From Pontimonas salivibrio (GTDB lineage: Bacteria; Actinomycetota; Actinomycetes; Actinomycetales; Microbacteriaceae), in the NCBI RefSeq assembly GCF_002950575.1, contig NZ_CP026923.1, forward strand, positions 1,674,001 to 1,738,000: a DNA stretch of 64,000 nucleotides, written 5' to 3'. Made by a program: the position numbers and the translations under genes. Each line of letters begins with the position of its first letter. Position 1 is the stretch's first letter. Below, one piece after another: positions 57,162-64,000 of this stretch. The notes beneath the pieces are model-generated. The model searched no databases. It was not told where the DNA came from and saw only the letters and a list, made by a program, of their open reading frames with translations.

Positions 57162-57680
57162 TTACGCGCCCTGAGATTCTTTTTTCTGACGCAACTGGTC
57201 GATTGCCCGAACGGCAGATGCCTGCGGAGCAGTAAACAGATACGCGGCAGCAAACAGCGAAGCCTTGACGGCACCGGCGAGTTTGCCAAGCAGCACCTCG
57301 CGGGATTCGAGCTTCGCGAATGCGTCAACTTCTTCAGCACTCAGTGGTGCACCTTCGAAGTAGCCGCCCTTAATGACCAGGGCGGGGTGGTCTTTAGCGA
57401 AGTTGCGCAGAGCTTTGGCAGCGTTCACGGGATCCCCGTAAACGAAAGTCAAAGCGGAAGGGCCAACGAGGAGGTCATCGAGAACGTCGATGCCCGCTTC
57501 TTTGGCTGCAATCTTTGTCAGCGTGTTCTTCACCACGGCATAGCTGGCATCGGCACGCAGAGCACTGCGGAGTTCTTTCAACTCCGAGACACTCAGTCCC
57601 CGATAGTCAGTCAGCCACACCGCAGCAGATTCACGAAAATTCGTCGTGAGCTCTGCGACCGTTGCTTCCTTTGTCGCCAT
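57162..57680 (-). CDS. rplJ: 50S ribosomal protein L10
   Basis: 172 aa; anchors L7/L12 dimers to the ribosome. N-terminal rRNA-binding domain with VAELTTNFRESAAVWLTDYR GLSVSEL-type start, and a C-terminal helix for L12 binding. Preceded by an L10-leader-type structured RNA and an attenuator hairpin at 57723-57756, so synthesis is probably autoregulated. Confidence 0.96.
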   Translation of the reverse strand: MATKEATVAELTTNFRESAAVWLTDYRGLSVSELKELRSALRADASYAVVKNTLTKIAAKEAGIDVLDDLLVGPSALTFVYGDPVNAAKALRNFAKDHPALVIKGGYFEGAPLSAEEVDAFAKLESREVLLGKLAGAVKASLFAAAYLFTAPQASAVRAIDQLRQKKESQGA

Positions 57681-57722
57681 GGTTCTCCTTGGTTGTTGTT
57701 GTCACCGCAGACCACCAGGCAT

Positions 57723-57756
57723 AAAAAATGCTCCGGGCGCATGCGCACGGAGCATT
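57723..57756 (-). terminator. Attenuator hairpin in the rplJ leader
   Basis: On the minus strand, AATGCTCCG and CGGAGCATT form a 9-bp stem with a 12-base loop followed by a run of U residues, about 40 bp before the rplJ start. Located inside the leader, it can lower readthrough into rplJL. Confidence 0.8.
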
Positions 57757-57862
57757 AAATGTTCTCGTTACGCCTACGCGGGCCGAGGGCTTTCACCCTG
57801 TGCTTCGGTGGTTTGTGATTTCTCACGCCCCACGACCGGCGGTCTTTGGCTGAAAAGAATCT
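57757..57862 (-). ncRNA. L10 leader (ribosomal protein autoregulatory RNA)
   Basis: The minus-strand leader contains CCAAAGACCGCCGGTCGTGG and later GCCCGCGTAGGCG, matching my memory of the conserved L10-leader kink-turn and stem sequences. L10(L12) binding here is known to repress rplJL in many bacteria. Recognition is by motif; fold was not computed. Confidence 0.65.
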
Positions 57863-58096
57863 ATCGGTAGTGGGAACACAACACCAAATCGCGCCAAATA
57901 TGGCAAAACCCTTTCCCATTTGCTGGCCTGCAGGCAGGGCCAGGCCACGTTGAACCAGAACCATGGACTAAAAGCCCTAAGGAACGGCCTAGGGAAGGCT
58001 GCCAGGGCGAGGCGGGTGGCCATGCTCCTGAAGCGACCCCTACCGTGGCACCCGGGCCTGACGAACCACCCCGAGAGCCACGATTACATCAGCAGG
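57863..58096. other. Remainder of rplA-rplJ gap
   Basis: About 235 bp between rplA and the L10 leader with no open gene. It probably holds a separate promoter for rplJL or transcript processing sites. Confidence 0.4.
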
Positions 58097-58783
58097 TTAG
58101 ACCTGGCTGACATCCAAAGGAATACCGGGACCAAAGGTGGTCGACATGGCGGCCTTCTGGATGTAGCGGCCCTTCGAGCTTGCCGGCTTCACACGATTGA
58201 TTTCTTCTAAAGCAGTGGTGAAGTTTTCCAACAGCTGCTCTTCGGTGAAGCTTGCTTTACCGATTACGAAGTGCATGTTGGCGTGCTTGTCAATGCGGAA
58301 CTCGATACGTCCACCCTTGATGTCATTGACCGCTTTTGCGACATCTGGTGTCACGGTGCCGGTCTTGGGGTTCGGCATAAGGCCACGGGGCCCGAGTACC
58401 TTACCGAGCTTTCCGACCTGACCCATGAGCTCCGGGGTAGACACGGCGGAATCAAACGACGTGTAGCCTCCGGCAACTTTCTCGATCAGTTCAGTGCCAC
58501 CCACTTCGTCAGCACCGGCCTCTTTTGCTGCTTCCGCAGCAGCGCCGGTGGCAAACACGATGACGCGGGCAGTCTTTCCGGTGCCGTTCGGCAGCGAGAC
58601 TGTACCGCGGACCATTTGGTCGGCTTTTCTGGAGTCAAGACCCATTTTGAGGGCCACCTCAACGGTGGAGTCGGTTTTCGCTGAACCGGACTGTTTGGCC
58701 AGAGCCACTGCCTCTTTGGGCGAGTAGAAGTGGCCGGGAGTGAGAAGCTCTTTAGCCTTCTGGTATTGCTTGGAGTGTGCCAT
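58097..58783 (-). CDS. rplA: 50S ribosomal protein L1
   Basis: 228 aa, usual length. Begins [20 protein letters not shown] and has the conserved blocks [20 protein letters not shown] and [20 protein letters not shown]. Binds 23S rRNA at the stalk base and, in many bacteria, represses its own mRNA. Downstream of rplK by about 90 bp. Confidence 0.97.
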   Translation of the reverse strand: MAHSKQYQKAKELLTPGHFYSPKEAVALAKQSGSAKTDSTVEVALKMGLDSRKADQMVRGTVSLPNGTGKTARVIVFATGAAAEAAKEAGADEVGGTELIEKVAGGYTSFDSAVSTPELMGQVGKLGKVLGPRGLMPNPKTGTVTPDVAKAVNDIKGGRIEFRIDKHANMHFVIGKASFTEEQLLENFTTALEEINRVKPASSKGRYIQKAAMSTTFGPGIPLDVSQV

Positions 58784-58873
58784 TTGTGCGTCTTCCTTTA
58801 CTTCGACGTGCGGTGTCGCGAGCCTGGCTGGCTCTCCCGCGAAAAAAAATGGTGGGATTGTTGGTGAGCCGAC

Positions 58874-59299
58874 TTAGCCGACGGTGATGCCCATACTGCG
58901 GGCAGTACCTTCGATGATCTTGGCGGCAGCCTCGATGTCGTTGGCGTTTAGATCCTGCTGTTTCATTTCGGCGATCTCTCGCACCTGAGCAGGAGTGATG
59001 TTGGCCACTTTGTCAGTGTGGGGGACTCCAGAGCCCTTCTTCACACCAGCAGCTTTCTTAATCAACTCCGCCGCAGGCGGAGTTTTGGTAATAAAGCTGA
59101 ACGAGCGGTCCTCGTAGACGGTGATTTCCACCGGAATGACGTTTCCCCGCTGGGATTCTGTTGCGTCGTTGTAGGCCTTGCAAAACTCCATGATGTTGAC
59201 GCCGTGTTGACCAAGGGCCGGACCCACGGGTGGGGCAGGGTTGGCTTGACCAGCCTGGATCTGGAGCTTAATGAGCCCAGCAACTTTCTTCTGTGCCAT
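58874..59299 (-). CDS. rplK: 50S ribosomal protein L11
   Basis: 141 aa. N-terminal proline-rich [20 protein letters not shown], then [18 protein letters not shown], and the rRNA-binding C-terminal [20 protein letters not shown]. Part of the GTPase-associated centre. Follows nusG in the order secE-nusG-rplK-rplA. Confidence 0.97.
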   Translation of the reverse strand: MAQKKVAGLIKLQIQAGQANPAPPVGPALGQHGVNIMEFCKAYNDATESQRGNVIPVEITVYEDRSFSFITKTPPAAELIKKAAGVKKGSGVPHTDKVANITPAQVREIAEMKQQDLNANDIEAAAKIIEGTARSMGITVG

Positions 59300-59436
59300 C
59301 TGTTTCCTCTTCTTGTTCGTGTGTGAGTTTCCTCACACGCTCCCGACAGTAAAGCGTGTCTTTACTGCGGTGGTCTGTGGTGTTTCATCACACGCGGTGT
59401 GACACCGCGCGTGATGCCTTGCGTGATTCTACGTGT

Positions 59437-60438
59437 CTAAAGCTTGGCGACCTGGTCGAAGCCAAGCTCGACCGGAGTTTCACGCTCAAACAGCGACACC
59501 AAAGCTGTGAGTTTACCGCTCTCAGGCTTGATTTCGCTAATGGTGCCAGGAAGGCCCGCAAACGACCCTTCCTTGATGGTAATCGTTTCACCAATTTCGA
59601 AGTCCACTTCAGCGGGCAGCATCCGGGACACCGGACCACCGGCAGTGTGAACGGCGCCCTTGGCTGCAGGGGCTTCTGCCACCTGAACGGTGGATTTCAA
59701 CATCTCGAACGCCTCTTCGAAGCGAAGAGGCGTGGGGTTGTGAGCATTACCCACAAAGCCCGTCACACCGGGGGTGTGGCGAACCGCCGACCACGAGTCT
59801 TCATTGAGGTCCATACGCACAAGGACGTAGCTGGGGATTCGCACGCGAGTCACCAGTTTGCGCTGACCGTTTTTGATCTCCACCACGTCTTCCATGGGAA
59901 CTTGGACTTCAAACAGGAAGTCTTCAATACCCAGAGAAGTACGACGGTTTTCGAGGTTTTGCTTCACCCGCTTTTCAAAACCTGCATAGGAGTGCACCAC
60001 ATACCATTTGCCGGGTTGGCGGCGAAGCTCCTTACGGAAGTCCGCGTAAGGATCCTCGTCGTCCGAGGTCACCATCGACGCACCCTCTGTTTCAGCAGCC
60101 GCTCCAGCGACTGTTCCATCGTCTTGGTGTTCTTCGTCCCACGATTCTGACTCATCAGACGTTGCCGCCACAGAAGCATCCGCTTCTTGTATGGAGTCAA
60201 TATCCAACGCGTCTTCAACAACAGCATCCGCCTCGACGTCGTTAGCCGCATCCAGCGATGCCGTCGATTCGTCATAGTTGGTGGCGTCGTCATCGACGAC
60301 GTGCATCGCTGTGCTCTCGGCAGCATCCGAGCCGTGTAGCTCCTCGTTCAAGATGTTGCCCTCCTGGGCTTCATCTTCTTCCGAGGACTGCTCGGCAGCT
60401 GTTGCCGAATCAATGTCTTTCAAGTGGTCTTCACTCAC
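59437..60438 (-). CDS. nusG: Transcription factor NusG
   Basis: 333 aa, with an acidic N-terminal extension of about 140 residues rich in Asp/Glu/Ala, common in Actinobacteria. The NGN domain begins GKWYVVHSYAGFEKRVKQNL and the KOW domain carries ITIKEGSFAGLPGTISEIKP. It binds RNA polymerase and links it to Rho or the ribosome. GTG start; follows secE. Confidence 0.96.
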   Translation of the reverse strand: MSEDHLKDIDSATAAEQSSEEDEAQEGNILNEELHGSDAAESTAMHVVDDDATNYDESTASLDAANDVEADAVVEDALDIDSIQEADASVAATSDESESWDEEHQDDGTVAGAAAETEGASMVTSDDEDPYADFRKELRRQPGKWYVVHSYAGFEKRVKQNLENRRTSLGIEDFLFEVQVPMEDVVEIKNGQRKLVTRVRIPSYVLVRMDLNEDSWSAVRHTPGVTGFVGNAHNPTPLRFEEAFEMLKSTVQVAEAPAAKGAVHTAGGPVSRMLPAEVDFEIGETITIKEGSFAGLPGTISEIKPESGKLTALVSLFERETPVELGFDQVAKL

Positions 60439-60603
60439 GACTTATCCACTTACCTTCCTTGTACTTCCTAAAGTCTCTACCTATCGGCCACAAATTGCCT
60501 GTGATGTGCGATTTTGGTGATTCCCGGACCGGTGCTTAGTTGCCGGCCATTGCACACCAGGCGTTTTATTAAGTTTCTACGCTCACTCCTAGAACACTCG
60601 CCC

Positions 60604-60885
60604 CTAGAAGAGCGAGGACCCGTCACCAAACACCCACGAGATCGCCCACCCGAAGATCAAGTCAAAGGCGACGATGATTCCCATCATGATCAGCACGAAC
60701 ACCAACACCACCAAGGTGTAGTTGACCAGTTCACTCCTGGTAGGGGTGACCACTTTCCGGAGTTCGTCAATGACCTGCCGGATAAACAACACCAGGCGCG
60801 CAAAAACACCGGAGCGGTTTTCCCGCTCCGCTTTATCTTTTGCGACCGGATTGTCCGGCGTTGGGTCAGGCAAATTTGTTGCCAC
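60604..60885 (-). CDS. secE: Preprotein translocase subunit SecE
   Basis: 93 aa. Amphipathic helix FARLVLFIRQVIDELRKVVT followed by a single membrane segment (TLVVLVFVLIMMGIIVAFDL), the minimal SecE pattern. N-terminal region is polar (DPTPDNPVAKDKAERENRSG). Upstream of nusG; tRNA-Trp lies just before it, a common actinobacterial order. Confidence 0.95.
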   Translation of the reverse strand: MATNLPDPTPDNPVAKDKAERENRSGVFARLVLFIRQVIDELRKVVTPTRSELVNYTLVVLVFVLIMMGIIVAFDLIFGWAISWVFGDGSSLF

Positions 60886-60934
60886 TACTCACACACTTTC
60901 GTTTGATTGATACTTCACCAGCACACTGGCTTCG

Positions 60935-61007
60935 CAGGGCGGACAGGACTCGAACCTGCAACCTGCGGTTTTGGAGACCGCTGCTCTACCAATTGAGCCA
61001 CCGCCCT
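60935..61007 (-). tRNA. tRNA-Trp (CCA)
   Basis: 73-nt cloverleaf on the minus strand: acceptor AGGGCGG with CCGCCCT, D-arm GCTCAATTGGTAGAGC, anticodon loop TCTCCAAAA with anticodon CCA, T-arm GCAGGTTCGAGTCCTGT. Immediately upstream of secE, typical of this operon. Confidence 0.95.
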
Positions 61008-61371
61008 AGAGCTTCTCAGTCTATGACGGTCTCGGCCACCAAAGCGAACCGCGGAAGTTAGGGTTGCCCGATCCTCTCAGTTGTAGAGTTCGAAATCCCC
61101 CCCCCCTGTCAGACCTGGAGGCCACTGATTTACATCCCGAACAGGGTGTGTGGGGCTGAGGGACCATTGAGGAAGGTCTGTTGAGCAATGCTTGTTTGGT
61201 TGAGCGCTTTCACTGAGAGTTATTGTTTTAGCCAGATGAGCTTTCCCGTTTCTCTCCTGGCACTGAATTGCTGAGAAGCTAGCAACATGGCGCCAGCCTC
61301 CAAAAGAGGAGACCGTCACCCTCCAGCGAAAGGCCAGACATCTACTCGCACCATTTCGAAGGCCGCATCCC
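61008..61371. other. Gene-poor gap with a C10 homopolymer
   Basis: 364 bp between tRNA-Trp and the fusion gene. No supported gene; it includes a run of ten C (61097-61106). The longest frame has no recognisable content. Confidence 0.4.
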
Positions 61372-62757
61372 TCAGATTCTAAATTCTGGAAATTCCTCAA
61401 TAAATGCGGGATCGTTTTGCCCTAGAAATTCAGCAAGTTCAGAGGCTTGGTTAAAGCATTCTGGGTAGCGGAGGTGAAAAATGGTTGCATCACGAAGCTT
61501 GCCGAAGAGTTGTTCCTGCAGTCGAAGTTCGTTCAGAGTTGCGCTTCTGAGATTTTCTTTCGGCACAAACAGGCCCCGTGCCCCAATGAACTTAATTAAC
61601 TGAATTCGCATAATTCCGCGCCGCTCAAGACTCTTGAGTTGGTCATCATGATTTCGACTGACGTAGAGGATTTTGCTCTGCTGCAGCAACCTTCCAAACG
61701 GTTTCGACAGATGCTTCAGTCCGTCCCTGTCCGAAGGGGAGTTTGTGAGAGCAAACCGCGACACATGGCGCAGCAGGGTGGTCGTTGCAACCCCACCGCC
61801 GGAAATCACCGTAATTGCCGGGACAGGGAAAACTCCAAGGTTCATCAAGAAACGAACAAGCCTGCCTCGGACGACCCAAAATATTGCCCTTATCCTCTTA
61901 AACACATTTCTTAGATGGTCACCTGCGAGCCCCAGTAGGAGCCTTTTCACCCCCGAAAGGGCGCTCCCGTTCCCAAATTCCGCCAGCCCACGCAGACCCG
62001 CACGCAGCCCCGAAGTAACGAATATTCGCCTAAACACAAGGAGAACGTTCCAATAATTCCTGCGTCGGAAAGAGGAGTACGCCGGAGACGCCCAACGCCT
62101 CTGGTCCTCAAGGTGGAATGTAATGAAACGGTCGGTCACTTTTTCAAAACGCGATGAACTGGAGGCTATGAGGGCCAAAAAAGCACCACCGACAGGATTT
62201 ATTCCAAAACATAGGTCATCACCAACATGCTTCTGGATACGCCGAAAAACCGCCTCTTCCAGAACAAAAAAGTCAGAACCCGGGTGGCTTAAGGAGTGTT
62301 CTTGAAGAAAAGTGGAGGTAACAGGACTCTCTTCCCCAACATGAACCGTTCTGCGGTGAATTGATAGAGAAGCCCGCTTCTGTTCCCAAAGTTCGATGAT
62401 TTGTTGATAACCGTCATCCACCAAACCGATATCGGAATTACTTAGAATGACCAAGTCAAACTCCCCGGAATCAATCCGTGATACGTAGTCGAAGACAGGC
62501 GGAAATTTCTTTCCTATCCAGTGAGACCGATCGGCCAACTCTGGAGCAATGAAGTCCTGTATCCCGTCCAGGGCGTTGTTTTTCCATTCAGAAGATCGTA
62601 CGAGTCTGACGTGAACGTCCCACGACGTTAAAGAAAAGCTGCGTACCGCATGGGCAATAGAGGAAATTGCCAGCGCATGCTCACGGGCAAGACTACGTGG
62701 CGCGTCGTCATTGATACCCGGAACCACATGGAGGAGGCGCTTCTTCCGCAAGGCCAT
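61372..62757 (-). CDS. Glycosyltransferase-like / sulfotransferase-like fusion
   Basis: 461 aa from ATG 62757, which shares a base with the stop of the upstream sulfotransferase gene (TAATG), so the two are coupled. Residues 1-240 include FDLVILSNSDIGLVDDGYQQ, with an acidic motif as in GT-A-type transferases, then FFVLEEAVFRRIQKHVGDDL. The linker has a basic segment. From about residue 310, VPAITVISGGGVATTTLLRH resembles a P-loop-like PAPS site and KILYVSRNHDDQLKSLERRG a 3'-phosphate region, followed by the sulfotransferase-like end. The composite suggests sugar addition plus sulfation in one chain. Both domain calls are tentative. Confidence 0.5.
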   Translation of the reverse strand: MALRKKRLLHVVPGINDDAPRSLAREHALAISSIAHAVRSFSLTSWDVHVRLVRSSEWKNNALDGIQDFIAPELADRSHWIGKKFPPVFDYVSRIDSGEFDLVILSNSDIGLVDDGYQQIIELWEQKRASLSIHRRTVHVGEESPVTSTFLQEHSLSHPGSDFFVLEEAVFRRIQKHVGDDLCFGINPVGGAFLALIASSSSRFEKVTDRFITFHLEDQRRWASPAYSSFRRRNYWNVLLVFRRIFVTSGLRAGLRGLAEFGNGSALSGVKRLLLGLAGDHLRNVFKRIRAIFWVVRGRLVRFLMNLGVFPVPAITVISGGGVATTTLLRHVSRFALTNSPSDRDGLKHLSKPFGRLLQQSKILYVSRNHDDQLKSLERRGIMRIQLIKFIGARGLFVPKENLRSATLNELRLQEQLFGKLRDATIFHLRYPECFNQASELAEFLGQNDPAFIEEFPEFRI

Positions 62758-63488
62758 TACCGTAGGTACCCGAATGTATCGAATTCCCAACCAAGAACGT
62801 CTTGTGCCTTCTTCCGGGATTGCTTCCAGAGATATCCCCTAGCGTCCTCCTTCCGGGAGGGATTGAGGCCTGTCTTCAATTGGAAAACTCCGGTTTGATT
62901 TTCAACCCCTAACCGCTCAAGTATCCTCGCCACATCATTTCCCAAATTCTCGTATCGGATCACTTCCGGCGGCGAAGTTGGGTTACTGAGCAGCTCGAGG
63001 ATTGGAAAATATTTAGGGCTGGGCCCAAAGAGGATGAAGAAGTTCACAGAAATTCGCTGGATTAGACGGGGGCTTTTTGAGAGTGTCCGGTACCACCGGG
63101 GAAACTTTTTCAATTTCCACCAAAAAAAGGATACAAACCGTTCGTAAGGATTTCGAATGCAGACAATGACGTCGAAGTCTCGAATTATTGGGAACTTCTC
63201 GCGAGCTTCAGCCAGCGAGCAGTGGGGCTTTAGGAGAAAACCCTCGGCGAGCTTTCCCCGGGTCCTCCTCTCCGAGCAATAAAGTTTATCCGAGAAAAAC
63301 TCGGGGCTAGTTTCTCCCATGGGGGAGTTCGGCGCCAAGGCCTTCATGAAAGTTGCCTCAACCGAAGTGCCTGCCGTCTTGATGCTTTTCAAAAGAATGA
63401 AGCGATGCTCGAATGAGATTAGAACCACCACATAATCATAGTTCCGTTCGAATGCGGATTCGGATTCGGATTCGGATTCGGATTGCAA
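62757..63488 (-). CDS. Sulfotransferase-like protein with Ser-Glu repeat N-terminus
   Basis: 243 aa from TTG 63488, with AAAGG 5 bases upstream; a later GTG at 63431 is an alternative start. PAPS loop ILLKSIKTAGTSVEATFMKA and 3'-phosphate region DVIVCIRNPYERFVSFFWWK place it among sulfotransferases; the C-terminus ends WEFDTFGYLR. The N-terminal Ser-Glu tract comes from a CGGATT hexamer repeat. Stop codon shares a base with the next gene's ATG. Codon use is AT-rich relative to core genes. Confidence 0.78.
   Translation of the reverse strand: MQSESESESESAFERNYDYVVVLISFEHRFILLKSIKTAGTSVEATFMKALAPNSPMGETSPEFFSDKLYCSERRTRGKLAEGFLLKPHCSLAEAREKFPIIRDFDVIVCIRNPYERFVSFFWWKLKKFPRWYRTLSKSPRLIQRISVNFFILFGPSPKYFPILELLSNPTSPPEVIRYENLGNDVARILERLGVENQTGVFQLKTGLNPSRKEDARGYLWKQSRKKAQDVLGWEFDTFGYLR
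63455..63484 (+). repeat. Hexanucleotide tandem repeat (CGGATT)5
   Basis: Five perfect tandem copies of CGGATT at the 5' end of the sulfotransferase gene, encoding Ser-Glu units on the minus strand. Copy-number change would keep the frame. Confidence 0.9.
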
Positions 63489-63696
63489 CTTGCCTTTACC
63501 CTTGATTAGCTACTCGCCAGATCGGCATGGCTATGTGCTGGCGAGGTGAAGATTTCCGCCGAAGTTGGGATTGATACGATCACGTCGTTAAATTCCTCGA
63601 TGCCAAGCCCGAGATGGTCGGGAACTGAGAGCGCCGCCAGCAGAAACCATCGAGACTAGCCCGACCGGCAAAACCATTTGGCTACTTAGGCGCAGT
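63489..63696. other. Gap upstream of the sulfotransferase
   Basis: About 210 bp with no supported gene. Carries the promoter side of the minus-strand sulfotransferase. Confidence 0.35.
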
Positions 63697-64000
63697 ATGG
63701 GAGCGTTGAACGACGCACTAGCCCGTGTCTCTGAATGCGATCTGCCGGGAAAATCGTTACTCACTCATCAGCAAGGACGAGGCTCACGGAAGTCCGATCG
63801 CGACCCTCTTATCGGGAACCGAACAAGACTGTCACCACATTTTTCCGACCGCTGCGCGCACCAATCACGAACACCAAGCGATTTCAAAACGAAGATCTTG
63901 GTGGCCTTCCGGAGTTTCATTACCTCGGTGCCGGGCCTGACTGCCCACCTAACTATCCCGAAAGACTCGGTCGTCGACCAAAGACTCACCAAAAATCTGT
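63697..64000 (+). CDS. Possible gene running off the window end
   Basis: An ATG at 63697 opens a plus-strand frame of about 101 codons that remains open at base 64000 (MGALNDALARVSECDLPGKS ... ILVAFRSFITSVPGLTAHLT). No family was recognised, and no clear ribosome-binding site was seen. It could be a real gene start or a chance frame. Confidence 0.25.
   Translation, partial: MGALNDALARVSECDLPGKSLLTHQQGRGSRKSDRDPLIGNRTRLSPHFSDRCAHQSRTPSDFKTKILVAFRSFITSVPGLTAHLTIPKDSVVDQRLTKNL

Noticed and set aside
61077-61400. 107-codon minus-strand frame after the fusion gene
   Set aside because: It depends on the C10 run for its end and has no recognisable domain or start signal.

Overview
The window is a chromosomal segment of a high-GC Gram-positive actinobacterium, most likely a member of the Microbacteriaceae. 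This rests on gene content and order. The run rlmB-cysS-ispDF-carD with a divergent LpqE-type lipoprotein gene matches the order known from Mycobacterium. It also carries RegX3/SenX3 next to phoU, a GlnR-type orphan regulator, a MutT1-type Nudix/phosphatase fusion, a NusG with a long acidic N-terminus, and many GTG starts. No genus can be proven from the sequence alone.

Region 1 (1-17 kb) is conserved core: the end of a DUF4032 gene, rlmB, cysS, a fused ispDF, carD, the LpqE-like lipoprotein, regX3-senX3 divergent from phoU, gpmA, a YgfZ-type folate-binding protein with an unannotated 38-aa membrane ORF just upstream, a GlnR-like regulator, ppk, and the mutT1-like gene ending in a clear terminator. 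Then come small conserved genes, a DUF3048 lipoprotein and tRNA-Lys. Phosphate sensing (SenX3/RegX3/PhoU) and polyphosphate synthesis (Ppk) lie close together.

Region 2 (17-34 kb) mixes envelope genes (an acyltransferase-3/SGNH protein, a GT4 glycosyltransferase, a GT10 fucosyltransferase-like protein) with transport and metabolism: a TDT/SLAC1 carrier, a CPBP protease, a divergent galactokinase-like protein, mqo, a TauE/SafE exporter, asd-lysC, a GT-like protein, recR and dnaX.

Region 3 (34.5-56.5 kb) is an accessory island for a surface glycan, rich in insertion sequences. It holds two intact sulfotransferase-like genes plus a third cut in two by an IS3-family element, two GT61-type glycosyltransferases, a FkbM methyltransferase, a capsule-export-like protein (KpsC/LpsZ type), a second acyltransferase-3/SGNH protein, and long stretches of decayed DNA. 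The ackA-pta pair and a tRNA-Ser sit inside it. Directly 3' of tRNA-Ser is a tandem array of IS481-type units. Each unit is preceded by the same 16-bp copy of the tRNA 3' end. An intact IS3-family (IS407-like) element with a 4-bp target duplication and a -1 frameshift signal lies at 48.2-49.4 kb, and a decayed relative at 36.8-37.4 kb.

Region 4 (56.6-61 kb) is the ribosomal/transcription operon on the minus strand, tRNA-Trp-secE-nusG-rplK-rplA-(L10 leader)-rplJ-rplL, closed by a long bidirectional terminator. Region 5 (61-64 kb) returns to accessory DNA: a sulfotransferase gene translationally coupled to a glycosyltransferase-like/sulfotransferase-like fusion, then uncharacterised sequence to the window end. 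The four sulfotransferase-like proteins and the fusion, together with the glycosyltransferases, suggest a sulfated cell-surface polysaccharide. That is an inference from context.
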